A stretch of DNA of 5,449 bases from JABDJL01 sp047614505 (GCA_047614505.1 JBLHGQ010000172.1:1-5449), one strand, 5' to 3'; positions 1 through 5,449 are shown, counted from the stretch's first letter. The notes: generated by a model from the letters alone, not told the origin. Numbers and translations: made by a program.

Positions 1-555
1 CAAATGTTTCACATGTTGCGCAGGCAGATTTTACGCACGGTTAGAAAACCCTTGATTGTGATGACGCCAAAAAGCCTGTTAAGAAACAAGGCATCAACTT
101 CGGAATTAAGATTGCTCGAAGAAGGCGAATACCAACTGGTGATTGACGATCGCAAGGTGGAGAATAGGGAAGCCGTCAAACGTATCGTGATGTGTTCCGG
201 TAAGGTCTGGTACGACCTTGATGAAACCCGCAGCGAAACCAATAACAGTCTGGTTACACTGATACGGATCGAACAGTTGCATCCATTCCCTGAGCAACAG
301 TTAGCAGAGGTAATTGCGCGCTATCCAAATGCCTTTGACGTTGTATGGTGTCAGGAAGAGCCCCAAAATCAAGGTGCCTGGTATCAGATTCGCCACCACC
401 TGCAATCCTGCTTGAAAAAGAATCATGTGCTGGTTTATGTTGGGCGCGAAAGCTCTGCATCGCCAGCTGTGGGAAAATACGCAGTTCATGTACATCAACA
501 GCAAAAATTGGTTGAGCAGGCCTTGTCCATCGGACTGGGCGATGATCGCCAATAA
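1..555 (+). CDS. sucA: 2-oxoglutarate dehydrogenase E1 component, C-terminal part (5' end outside window)
   Basis: This is the last 184 codons of the thiamine-diphosphate-dependent E1 subunit, which decarboxylates 2-oxoglutarate and passes the succinyl group to the lipoyl arm of E2 in the cytoplasm. The reading frame is open from base 1 (the first codon is CAA) and ends at TAA 553-555, so the ATG at position 4 is an internal methionine and not a start. Family signatures of the SucA C-terminus are easy to read: FHMLRRQ and PLIVMTPKSLLR near the left edge, then RIVMCSGKVWYDL, RIEQLHPFP, VVWCQEEPQNQGAW, and finally GRESSASPAVGKYAVHVHQQQ followed by LVEQAL. Full-length relatives are about 930-950 residues, so roughly four fifths of the protein lies to the left. 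Only 24 nt separate its stop from sucB, which implies co-transcription. No frameshift or missing motif is visible in the part present. Identification is very secure. Confidence 0.97.
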   Translation, partial: QMFHMLRRQILRTVRKPLIVMTPKSLLRNKASTSELRLLEEGEYQLVIDDRKVENREAVKRIVMCSGKVWYDLDETRSETNNSLVTLIRIEQLHPFPEQQLAEVIARYPNAFDVVWCQEEPQNQGAWYQIRHHLQSCLKKNHVLVYVGRESSASPAVGKYAVHVHQQQKLVEQALSIGLGDDRQ

Positions 556-568
556 AAAGCATTTGATC

Positions 569-574
569 AGAGGA
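569..574 (+). promoter_or_regulatory. Ribosome binding site of sucB
   Basis: AGAGGA sits five bases before the ATG at 580, a near-ideal Shine-Dalgarno placement. It confirms that start over later in-frame codons. It lies inside the 24-nt gap after the sucA stop, which contains no terminator-like hairpin. Confidence 0.7.
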
Positions 575-579
575 TCACG

Positions 580-1734
580 ATGAGTATAGAAGTGAAAGTA
601 CCGGTTCTGCCGGAATCTGTTGCCGACGCAACTGTGGCGGCGTGGCACAAAAAAGTCGGTGATACCGTTTTCAGGGACGAAAATTTGGTCGATCTGGAAA
701 CCGACAAAGTTGTGCTCGAAGTACCAGCACCGGTAAATGGTGTGATAAAGGAAATTTCCAGAGCTACCGGCGAAACCGTCACCAGCGAAGAAGTATTGGC
801 AATTATTGAAGAGGGTGCTGTCGAAAAAGCCACTTCTGATGCGCCTGCAACGGACACACCACTGGTAACGCCCGAAACAGCCGGCGCAGTCAAGGTAAAT
901 ACCGCCGGGCTGAGTCCTGCAACAAGGCGAGTGGTTGAATCCGAAAATATCGATCCCGCAAATGTTCCCGCTACCGGCCGAGGCGGGCGCCTTACCAAAG
1001 GCGATGTGCTGAACTTTATCAAGGGTGGTGGAGCGCGACCGGAAGAACGGGTCAAGATGACCCGGCTGCGCACCCGAATCGCAGAGCGCATGAAAGAGGC
1101 GCAGGATACAGCGGCAATATTGACCAGCTTCAATGAAGTTGATCTTAAAGCCGTAATGGATTTGCGGCGCAAGTACAAAGAAATATTTGCCGATCGCCAT
1201 GGCGTCAAACTTGGACTGATGTCATTTTTTGTCAGGGCTGTATGCGATGCCCTGCGCAAACATCCGGTGGTCAATGCTTCTCTGGAAGGAGACGAAATCA
1301 TATACCACGGCTATCAGGACATTGGTATTGCCGTTTCCACTGAACGTGGGTTGATGGTGCCCGTGTTGAGAAATGCAGAAAACATGACGCTGGCTGATAT
1401 CGAAATCGCCATTCGAGGATATGCCGCCAAAGCACGTGATGGCAGCATTACGTTGGAAGATCTGCAAGGCGGTACTTTTTCTATCACCAACGGTGGCACT
1501 TTCGGGTCTCTACTGTCCACTCCATTGTTGAACCCACCACAAAGCGCGATTTTAGGTATGCACAATATTAAGGAACGCCCGGTGGTGGTTGAAGGACAAA
1601 TCCTTGCCCGGCCAATGATGTACATCGCACTCAGCTACGACCACCGCATCATTGATGGCAAAGACGCGGTGTTATTCCTGGTTGCAGTCAAAGACGCGCT
1701 GGAAGACCCGGCCCGGCTACTTTTAAACCTTTAA
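580..1734 (+). CDS. sucB: Dihydrolipoyllysine succinyltransferase, E2 component of 2-oxoglutarate dehydrogenase
   Basis: This E2 core protein transfers the succinyl group from its lipoyl arm to CoA and holds E1 and E3 together. It has 384 residues, a little shorter than the usual 400 or so. The order is standard. The lipoyl domain spans about 1-78, with the lipoylated lysine K43 in the ETDKV motif. A linker runs from about 79 to 110. The peripheral subunit-binding domain spans about 111-147 (LSPATRRVVE to GDVLNFI). The acyltransferase domain runs from about 158 to the end, beginning VKMTRLRTRIAERM and carrying the catalytic motif SYDHRIIDG, with H355 and D359. The SFNEVDL stretch and the lack of extra lipoyl domains favour the succinyl enzyme over the pyruvate enzyme, as does the position between sucA and lpdA. 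An AGAGGA ribosome binding site at 569-574 lies five bases before the ATG and fixes the start. The linker between the binding and catalytic domains is short, about ten residues. Confidence 0.97.
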   Translation: MSIEVKVPVLPESVADATVAAWHKKVGDTVFRDENLVDLETDKVVLEVPAPVNGVIKEISRATGETVTSEEVLAIIEEGAVEKATSDAPATDTPLVTPETAGAVKVNTAGLSPATRRVVESENIDPANVPATGRGGRLTKGDVLNFIKGGGARPEERVKMTRLRTRIAERMKEAQDTAAILTSFNEVDLKAVMDLRRKYKEIFADRHGVKLGLMSFFVRAVCDALRKHPVVNASLEGDEIIYHGYQDIGIAVSTERGLMVPVLRNAENMTLADIEIAIRGYAAKARDGSITLEDLQGGTFSITNGGTFGSLLSTPLLNPPQSAILGMHNIKERPVVVEGQILARPMMYIALSYDHRIIDGKDAVLFLVAVKDALEDPARLLLNL

Positions 1735-1751
1735 CAAGAGCATAAAGAGAC

Positions 1752-3194
1752 ATGGCAGAACAATTTGACCTAGTCGTGATTGGCGGCGGACCTGGCGGTT
1801 ATGTGGCTGCCATTCGAGCAGCGCAATTGGGGCTGAAAGCAGCCTGCGTAGACGAATTCACCGGTAAAGATGGAAAGGCTGCATTGGGCGGAACCTGCCT
1901 GAATGTCGGCTGTATTCCTTCCAAGGCACTACTCGATTCGAGCAAACATTATTACCACCTGCAGCATGACTATGCCGATCACGGCATCGTCGCTAACGAC
2001 ATTAATTTTGATGTTGATAAAATGCTTGAACGCAAGGACGGAATAGTCAAGAAACTGACTGGAGGAGTAGCTGGTTTATTCAAGGCAAACAAAGTTCAGT
2101 CATTCCATGGACGAGGTAAATTACTTGCAGACAAAAAAATTGAAGTCTCGCTCCACGACTCGGATGAGAAGCAAATACTAGAAGCTAAATACGTGATTTT
2201 AGCTTCGGGTTCTGTACCTGTTGCAATTCCGAATGTTGCATTTGATGGTGAGTATATTGTGGACAATGCAGGCGCGCTGGAATTTGCTGAAACACCGGCT
2301 CGTCTCGGGGTCATAGGTGCAGGCGTCATCGGTCTGGAATTGGGTTCAGTCTGGAATCGCCTGGGCTCGGAAGTGACCCTGCTTGAGGCTTTGCCGGATT
2401 TTTTGCCTGCCGCTGATAAAGACATTGCCAAAGCTGCAGCCCGGGAATTCAAGAAACAGAGTTTGAACATAAAACTGGGAACCCTGGTGAAGGGTGCTGA
2501 ACTTATCGATGGTGATGCCGGCAAAAAGGAAGTCCGGGTCACAATCGAGGATAAAAATGGCGAAAGCCAAATAATATTTGATCGCCTGTTGGTAGCTGTC
2601 GGGCGTCGCGCCAATACGACTGGTCTTCTGGCTGAAGATTCAGGTGTTGAACTCAGCGATCGCGGCCTGATTGAGGTTGATGACAATTCACACTCCAGTG
2701 CTGAGGGTGTGTGGGCCATTGGTGACTGTGTCAGAGGCCCAATGCTCGCTCACAAGGCCTCGGAAGAAGGCATCGCAGTGGCTGAAATCATTGCCGGACA
2801 GCCTGCTCATATTCACTTTGATACGGTTCCCTGGGTGATTTACACCGACCCTGAAATCGCATGGGTAGGAAAAACCGAACAGGAGCTTACTGCCGGTGGC
2901 GTCAGTTTCAATGTAGGCTCCTTCCCCTTTGCCGCCACCGGTCGTGGACTGGCGCTGGGCAACGCGACTGGCATGGTCAAAATACTTGCTGACAGTGAAA
3001 CTGACCAGATTCTTGGCGTGCATATTGTCGGGGCATCTGCTTCTGAACTTATTGCAGAATGCGTCGTTACCATGGAATTCCAAGGCTCGAGTGAAGATCT
3101 CGCACGCATAGTGCATGCTCATCCAACGCTTTCTGAGGCCGTCCATGAAGCCGCATTAAATGTAGATAAGCGAGCAATCCACAGAGTTAACTAA
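1752..3194 (+). CDS. lpdA: Dihydrolipoamide dehydrogenase, E3 component
   Basis: This FAD-containing enzyme reoxidises the dihydrolipoyl arm of E2 and reduces NAD+. It has 480 residues, close to the family norm (E. coli Lpd is about 474). The FAD-binding GGGPGG motif is at 11-16. The redox-active disulfide C49-C54 lies in GTCLNVGCIPSK. The NAD-binding GAGVIG motif is at 189-194, with E212 at the end of the following strand, as expected for NAD+ over NADP+. The second FAD motif, AIGD, ends at D325. The dimer-interface catalytic pair is H457 and E462 in HAHPTLSEAVHE. The extended loop before the disulfide (EFTGKDGKAALGG) resembles the Pseudomonas LpdG type. The start is 17 nt after the sucB stop, with an AAGAG/AAAGAGA purine stretch before it, so it is probably translated from the sucAB message. 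Because E3 is shared in many bacteria, it may also serve the pyruvate or branched-chain complexes or glycine cleavage, but that cannot be judged here. A REP-like remnant begins just after its stop. Confidence 0.97.
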   Translation: MAEQFDLVVIGGGPGGYVAAIRAAQLGLKAACVDEFTGKDGKAALGGTCLNVGCIPSKALLDSSKHYYHLQHDYADHGIVANDINFDVDKMLERKDGIVKKLTGGVAGLFKANKVQSFHGRGKLLADKKIEVSLHDSDEKQILEAKYVILASGSVPVAIPNVAFDGEYIVDNAGALEFAETPARLGVIGAGVIGLELGSVWNRLGSEVTLLEALPDFLPAADKDIAKAAAREFKKQSLNIKLGTLVKGAELIDGDAGKKEVRVTIEDKNGESQIIFDRLLVAVGRRANTTGLLAEDSGVELSDRGLIEVDDNSHSSAEGVWAIGDCVRGPMLAHKASEEGIAVAEIIAGQPAHIHFDTVPWVIYTDPEIAWVGKTEQELTAGGVSFNVGSFPFAATGRGLALGNATGMVKILADSETDQILGVHIVGASASELIAECVVTMEFQGSSEDLARIVHAHPTLSEAVHEAALNVDKRAIHRVN

Positions 3195-3195
3195 T

Positions 3196-3221
3196 GCGCA
3201 GGAGCGAAGGTTCACCCGAAC
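3196..3221 (+). repeat. Truncated REP-like repeat remnant
   Basis: The first 16 bases (3196-3211) match the start of the two complete repeats downstream at 15 of 16 positions. The only change turns the GTAG head into GCAG. After that the match stops, and instead there is a short GTTC/GAAC inverted repeat (3210-3213 with 3218-3221, four-base loop). It begins one base after the lpdA stop codon. It is best read as a decayed or truncated third copy in the same orientation, although a 16-base match alone is modest evidence. Confidence 0.6.
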
Positions 3222-3247
3222 TGCTTCATTATGCACAACCGATAAAG

Positions 3248-3307
3248 GAAGCGTAGGAGCGAAGGTGCGCTTGCGAAGCAAGTGCCTTCGCGAATGAAGT
3301 CTTTCAG
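3248..3307 (+). repeat. REP-like palindromic repeat, copy 1
   Basis: This 60-nt unit is repeated at 3355-3414 with 56 of 60 identities. It has a GTAG head at 3253-3256 followed by an imperfect palindrome: outer stem 3259-3265 with 3285-3291 (GCGAAGG/CCTTCGC) and inner stem 3270-3274 with 3278-3282 (CTTGC/GCAAG) around a GAA loop. A GTAG or GTGG tetranucleotide followed by a palindrome is the known layout of REP elements mobilised by RAYT (TnpA_REP) transposases in Pseudomonas, Xanthomonas and relatives. Assignment to that class is inferred from the layout. The inner hairpin contains the heptamer GCGAAGC (3273-3279), known as an exceptionally stable DNA mini-hairpin. No T-tract follows, so it is not a typical intrinsic terminator. 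Confidence 0.85.
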
Positions 3308-3354
3308 ACCGACTATATGATAAACAAGGGTCGATTTTGTACTAAATGTGTACC

Positions 3355-3414
3355 GAAGCGTAGGAGCGAAGGTGCGCTTGCATCGCAAGGGCCTTCGCGA
3401 ATGAAGTCTTTCAG
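3355..3414 (+). repeat. REP-like palindromic repeat, copy 2
   Basis: This is the second 60-nt unit, in direct orientation exactly 107 nt after copy 1. Outer stem 3366-3372 with 3392-3398 and inner stem 3377-3381 with 3385-3389 are identical to copy 1. The loop is ATC instead of GAA, and one base on the 3' side between the two stems differs (T to G at 3390). A weaker similarity to copy 1 carries on past the core: 14 of 22 bases match without gaps between 3308-3329 and 3415-3436. This suggests that a longer unit of about 82 nt was duplicated. That extension runs up to the probable ribosome binding site of the next gene. Confidence 0.85.
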
Positions 3415-3432
3415 GGTGACCATATCCTGAAC

Positions 3433-3437
3433 CAGGA
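3433..3437 (+). promoter_or_regulatory. Probable ribosome binding site of the acrylyl-CoA reductase gene
   Basis: CAGGA lies ten bases before the ATG at 3448. The spacing is somewhat long, but this is the only purine-rich Shine-Dalgarno candidate upstream. It falls at the very end of the extended second repeat unit, so the repeat may have contributed the translation signal. Confidence 0.5.
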
Positions 3438-3447
3438 TTAATAACTG

Positions 3448-4455
3448 ATGAAAAATATACCAGACACATTTACCGCTTTCCGCATCCATAACGACGCCAA
3501 TGGTTATCGTGCTGGCGTCGAATCCATTTCTCTGGATGATCTCAGCGAAGGAGAAGTCACTATTGAAGTGGCTTACTCTAGCGTCAATTACAAAGATGCC
3601 CTTGCCGGAACCGGCAAAGGTAAAATTCTTAAATCTTACCCCTTGGCCGGCGGCATTGATGTCTCTGGCATAGTCGTAGAATCTTCCGACGGCCGTTTTA
3701 ATGCAGGTGACGAAGTTATCGTTACTGGCTGTGAATTGTCTGAATCCCGTGATGGCGGTTATTCGCAATATTTGCGTCTTGATGCCAACAGTGTTGTACC
3801 ACTACCTGCAGGACTGACCATGCGCGAGGCTATGGCACTGGGAACGGCCGGATTCACTGCTGCCCTTTGCCTCTACCGTATGCAGGCCAATGGGCAGAAA
3901 CCAGAAGACGGCCCCATTGTGGTCACAGGCGCCAGTGGCGGTGTTGGCAGTATTGCCATCAATATTCTTTCCTCTGCGGGTTATGACCCTCATGCCATAA
4001 CCGGAAAAGTGTCTCAATTCAATTACCTTGAAGAACTGGGTGCCACTTCTTGCATATCTCGCCATGATTTACATTGGGGACAAAGGCCGCTAGAAAAAGC
4101 TGTTTGGGCAGGATGCATCGACAACGTCGGTGGCGACATGTTGGCTGGCATCACCCGCGTAATAAAGTTATGGGGCAATATTGCAAGTTGTGGTATGGCG
4201 GGCGGAATTGGACTACAGACCACCACGATGCCATTTATTTTGAGAGGTGTCAGCTTGTTGGGTATTTCATCCGCCAATTGCCCTTATGACATCCGACTGA
4301 CCATATGGGACCGGCTGGCCAAGGAATGGAAACCACCTCATTTGGACCTGATCTGCAACAAAGAAATCGGATTAGATGGCTTGATGGATACATTTAACAC
4401 CATGCTTGCTGGTGAATCTTTGGGCAGGACAGTCGTCAATATTGGTGATAATTAG
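3448..4455 (+). CDS. acuI: AcuI/YhdH-type acrylyl-CoA reductase (zinc-free MDR oxidoreductase)
   Basis: This 335-residue cytoplasmic oxidoreductase belongs to the quinone-oxidoreductase branch of the medium-chain dehydrogenase/reductase superfamily, subgroup YhdH/AcuI. Characterised members reduce acrylyl-CoA to propionyl-CoA with NADPH, removing a reactive intermediate of 3-hydroxypropionate or DMSP-derived metabolism. The N-terminal GroES-like part carries SSVNYKDALAGTGKG (44-58), GGIDVSGIVVES (68-79) and GDEVIVTG (87-94). The Rossmann domain starts at VVTGASGGVGSIA (158-170). ELGA (196-199) and DNVGGDMLA (225-233) follow, as in YhdH. The GHE zinc-ligand motif of alcohol dehydrogenases is absent. 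Length is close to E. coli YhdH (324). The ATG at 3448 has a CAGGA upstream. The neighbours give no pathway link, and REP-like repeats separate it from the suc operon. The family is secure. The exact substrate is inferred, and some relatives are annotated only as quinone oxidoreductases. Confidence 0.88.
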   Translation: MKNIPDTFTAFRIHNDANGYRAGVESISLDDLSEGEVTIEVAYSSVNYKDALAGTGKGKILKSYPLAGGIDVSGIVVESSDGRFNAGDEVIVTGCELSESRDGGYSQYLRLDANSVVPLPAGLTMREAMALGTAGFTAALCLYRMQANGQKPEDGPIVVTGASGGVGSIAINILSSAGYDPHAITGKVSQFNYLEELGATSCISRHDLHWGQRPLEKAVWAGCIDNVGGDMLAGITRVIKLWGNIASCGMAGGIGLQTTTMPFILRGVSLLGISSANCPYDIRLTIWDRLAKEWKPPHLDLICNKEIGLDGLMDTFNTMLAGESLGRTVVNIGDN

Positions 4456-4480
4456 AATATTAAAGAAATGAAAAATAAGG

Positions 4481-4486
4481 CATAAT
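4481..4486 (+). promoter_or_regulatory. Possible -10 box upstream of the response regulator gene
   Basis: CATAAT matches the sigma-70 -10 consensus at five of six positions, in the AT-rich 74-nt gap before the pilH-like gene. The hexamer 17 nt upstream (TATTAA, 4458-4463) is a poor -35, so this is only a candidate. It would place transcription initiation just before the gene and leave a very short 5' leader. Confidence 0.25.
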
Positions 4487-4512
4487 CCAAGCACCAAGGG
4501 TAATTGTGTTTC

Positions 4513-4521
4513 CACCAAGGG
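4513..4521 (+). promoter_or_regulatory. Ribosome binding site chosen for the PilH-like gene
   Basis: AAGGG at the end of CACCAAGGG lies eight bases before the ATG at 4530 and supports that start. An identical CACCAAGGG at 4492-4500 lies five bases before the alternative in-frame GTG at 4506, so the ribosome binding site alone does not decide the start. The family N-terminus does. Confidence 0.5.
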
Positions 4522-4529
4522 CGGTGAAC

Positions 4530-4895
4530 ATGGCCAGAGTATTAATTGTCGATGATTCCAGAGTCTGCCGATTCAGCATTGGAAAGCTGATGAAGGAGTG
4601 GGGACACGAGGTTATTATCGCGAAAAATGGTGAACAAGCCATTGAAGTTGCACGCAGAGAAAAACCCGACCTTATTCTGATGGATATTGTTATGCCCGGC
4701 ATGAATGGCTACCAGGCAAAACGCAAATTGGCAAGTGATGACAGCACTTCACATATTCCTGTCATTTTTGTCAGTACCAGAGACGAAGAAACAGATAAAA
4801 TCTGGGGTTTGCGTCAGGGCGCATACGCTTATGTTACAAAGCCAATCGAGCGACAAAAGCTGCAGACCGCGATGACAGATGCAATGGCGGCCTAA
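4530..4895 (+). CDS. PilH/CheY-like single-domain response regulator
   Basis: This is a stand-alone phosphoreceiver of 121 residues with no output domain. From the ATG at 4530 it reads MARVLIVDDS, which gives the acidic pair D8-D9. The phosphoacceptor is D52 in LILMDIVMPGMNGYQA, the switch Ser/Thr is S82 in VIFVSTRDE, and the conserved lysine is K104 in YVTKP. The stretch ETDKIWGLRQGAYAYVTKP and the length match the Pseudomonas PilH type closely. PilH acts in the Pil-Chp system that controls type IV pilus twitching, so a motility role is plausible, but no pilG, pilI, pilJ or histidine kinase gene is beside it. The kinase partner is therefore unknown. An in-frame GTG at 4506 would add eight residues. 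The ATG is preferred because MARVLIVDD is the standard receiver start and CACCAAGGG (4513-4521) lies eight bases upstream. It could equally be a paralogous orphan CheY-like protein. Confidence 0.9.
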   Translation: MARVLIVDDSRVCRFSIGKLMKEWGHEVIIAKNGEQAIEVARREKPDLILMDIVMPGMNGYQAKRKLASDDSTSHIPVIFVSTRDEETDKIWGLRQGAYAYVTKPIERQKLQTAMTDAMAA

Positions 4896-4917
4896 ACCAA
4901 ACACTGTAGTTCTTTTC

Positions 4918-4922
4918 AAAGG
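4918..4922 (+). promoter_or_regulatory. Probable ribosome binding site of the peroxiredoxin gene
   Basis: AAAGG lies ten bases before the ATG at 4933, within the 37-nt gap after the PilH-like stop. It supports that start over the upstream ATG at 4879, which lies inside the preceding gene. Confidence 0.45.
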
Positions 4923-4932
4923 TTCAAAAAAT

Positions 4933-5412
4933 ATGAGTATTCAGATCGGGGAACAAATCCCCTCAGCAGTATTGCGAATTTTGCTTGATGGTTCACAAAA
5001 AGAAATCACAAGTAATGAGTATTTTTCAGGTCGAAAAGTTGCATTGTTTTCTGTTCCAGGTGCTTTTACTCCGACCTGCTCGGCCAAACACCTGCCCGGC
5101 TTTGTCGACCATGCAGAACAGCTTTTCGCTAAGGGCATCGATGTCATCGCGTGTATATCGGTGAATGACGCATTTGTGATGCACGCCTGGGGAAATAGTG
5201 CCAATGCTGACAAATTAGATATGCTGGCTGACGGAAATGGCGAATTTGCAACCGCCCTGGGACTTGAGCTTGATTTGTCTGTAGCGGGAATGGGCTTGCG
5301 TTCAAAGCGTTTTTCATTGGTCGCGGAAGATGGTGTTGTTACCATGTTGTTTGTCGAAGCGCCGGGTGAATTTCGGCTCAGTTCGGCCGAACATTTGTTG
5401 GCTAACCTCTGA
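4933..5412 (+). CDS. Peroxiredoxin, PrxII/Prx5 type
   Basis: This 159-residue thiol peroxidase of the Prx5 (PrxII) subfamily reduces hydrogen peroxide and alkyl hydroperoxides in the cytoplasm, usually recycled by glutaredoxin/glutathione or thioredoxin. The active site is PGAFTPTCS, with P42, T46 and peroxidatic C49 forming the PxxxTxxC motif. AKHLPGF (51-57) follows, as in the family. A second cysteine, C74, lies in VIACISVNDAFVMHAW, the position of the second cysteine in plant PrxII enzymes. R126 in GLRSKRFSLV is the likely conserved active-site arginine. Length is normal for a single-domain member (about 157-168), and there is no fused glutaredoxin domain. An earlier in-frame ATG at 4879 would overlap the preceding gene by 17 nt and add 18 residues that do not resemble the family. 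The ATG at 4933 has AAAGG (4918-4922) ten bases upstream and gives the expected N-terminus. The gap of 37 nt to the PilH-like gene allows co-transcription, with no terminator visible between them. Confidence 0.93.
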   Translation: MSIQIGEQIPSAVLRILLDGSQKEITSNEYFSGRKVALFSVPGAFTPTCSAKHLPGFVDHAEQLFAKGIDVIACISVNDAFVMHAWGNSANADKLDMLADGNGEFATALGLELDLSVAGMGLRSKRFSLVAEDGVVTMLFVEAPGEFRLSSAEHLLANL

Positions 5413-5449
5413 AGATCGAAATATTGAATTTGAGCAGTGCGAACCGAAG

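Larger units (their letters stand above)
3195..3447. other. 253-nt intergenic region between lpdA and the acrylyl-CoA reductase gene
   Basis: No protein gene is supported here. The region holds one truncated and two complete REP-like units separated by a 47-nt spacer (3308-3354). Open frames on the minus strand across it only translate the repeats and appear spurious. No convincing promoter was found: TATGAT at 3316-3321 resembles a -10 box, but no -35 sits at a proper distance. The hairpins lack the T-run of an intrinsic terminator, so how the suc-lpd transcript ends, or whether it reads through, is not visible. Confidence 0.7.

Noticed and set aside
301..1200. Long minus-strand open frame of 299 codons antisense to sucA/sucB, and another at 567-1301
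   Set aside because: Both lie opposite secure suc genes with all family motifs. Their translations are low-complexity or cysteine/phenylalanine-rich with no recognisable domain, as expected for antisense shadows.
3259..3307. Intrinsic terminator of the suc-lpd operon
   Set aside because: The hairpin is strong, but it is followed by GAATGAAGTCTTTCAG-like sequence with no run of T residues directly after the stem. The same holds for copy 2.
3314..3321. Promoter for acuI with TATGAT as -10
   Set aside because: No hexamer resembling TTGACA lies 16-18 bases upstream, and the matching -10 position is not kept in the second repeat unit.
3248..3414. CRISPR array
   Set aside because: There are only two copies, the unit is 60 nt with an internal hairpin, the single 47-nt spacer partly belongs to the duplication, and there are no cas genes.
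3212..3768. Minus-strand open frames across the repeat region (3212-3469 and 3313-3768) that share a DFIREG...ASAPSLLRF stretch
   Set aside because: The shared peptide is only the translation of the two REP-like copies. The second frame also runs antisense into acuI. No ribosome binding site or protein family supports them.
4879..4932. Upstream ATG as the start of the peroxiredoxin
   Set aside because: It lies inside the PilH-like gene, adds 18 residues unlike the family, and has no clear ribosome binding site. The ATG at 4933 gives the normal peroxiredoxin N-terminus and length.
5413..5449. Terminator or new gene after the peroxiredoxin
   Set aside because: Only 37 nt remain. I see no stem-loop with a T-tract and no supported start codon with a ribosome binding site.

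Overview
The window looks like ordinary chromosomal housekeeping DNA from a gammaproteobacterium of moderate GC content. I infer this from the sucA-sucB-lpd order, a dihydrolipoamide dehydrogenase that resembles the Pseudomonas LpdG type, a PilH-like response regulator (type IV pilus chemosensory family), and intergenic repeats built like Pseudomonas/Xanthomonas REP elements. The species cannot be named from the sequence alone. All six genes lie on the + strand.

Positions 1-3194 hold the 2-oxoglutarate dehydrogenase block. It contains the 3' end of sucA (E1, open at the left edge), complete sucB (E2) and complete lpdA (E3). The gaps between them are 24 and 17 nt, so they are very likely one transcript. 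Together they encode all three components of the complex that converts 2-oxoglutarate, CoA and NAD+ to succinyl-CoA, CO2 and NADH in the TCA cycle. The catalytic residues that can be checked are present: the lipoyl-lysine, the E2 HxxxDG motif, and the E3 CxxxxC and His-Glu pair.

Positions 3195-3447 are a 253-nt non-coding gap filled by REP-like palindromic repeats: two tandem 60-nt copies 107 nt apart, plus a truncated remnant directly after the lpdA stop. This is the most unusual part of the window. The two copies differ in the hairpin loop and at one spacer base, but the stems are intact.

Positions 3448-5412 hold three genes with no obvious shared pathway: an AcuI/YhdH-type acrylyl-CoA reductase (zinc-free MDR oxidoreductase), a stand-alone PilH/CheY-like receiver protein, and a PrxII/Prx5-type peroxiredoxin. 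The last 37 nt hold nothing recognisable.

I found no prophage, insertion sequence, CRISPR array, RNA gene or undescribed multi-gene system here. The findings are mostly small structural points.
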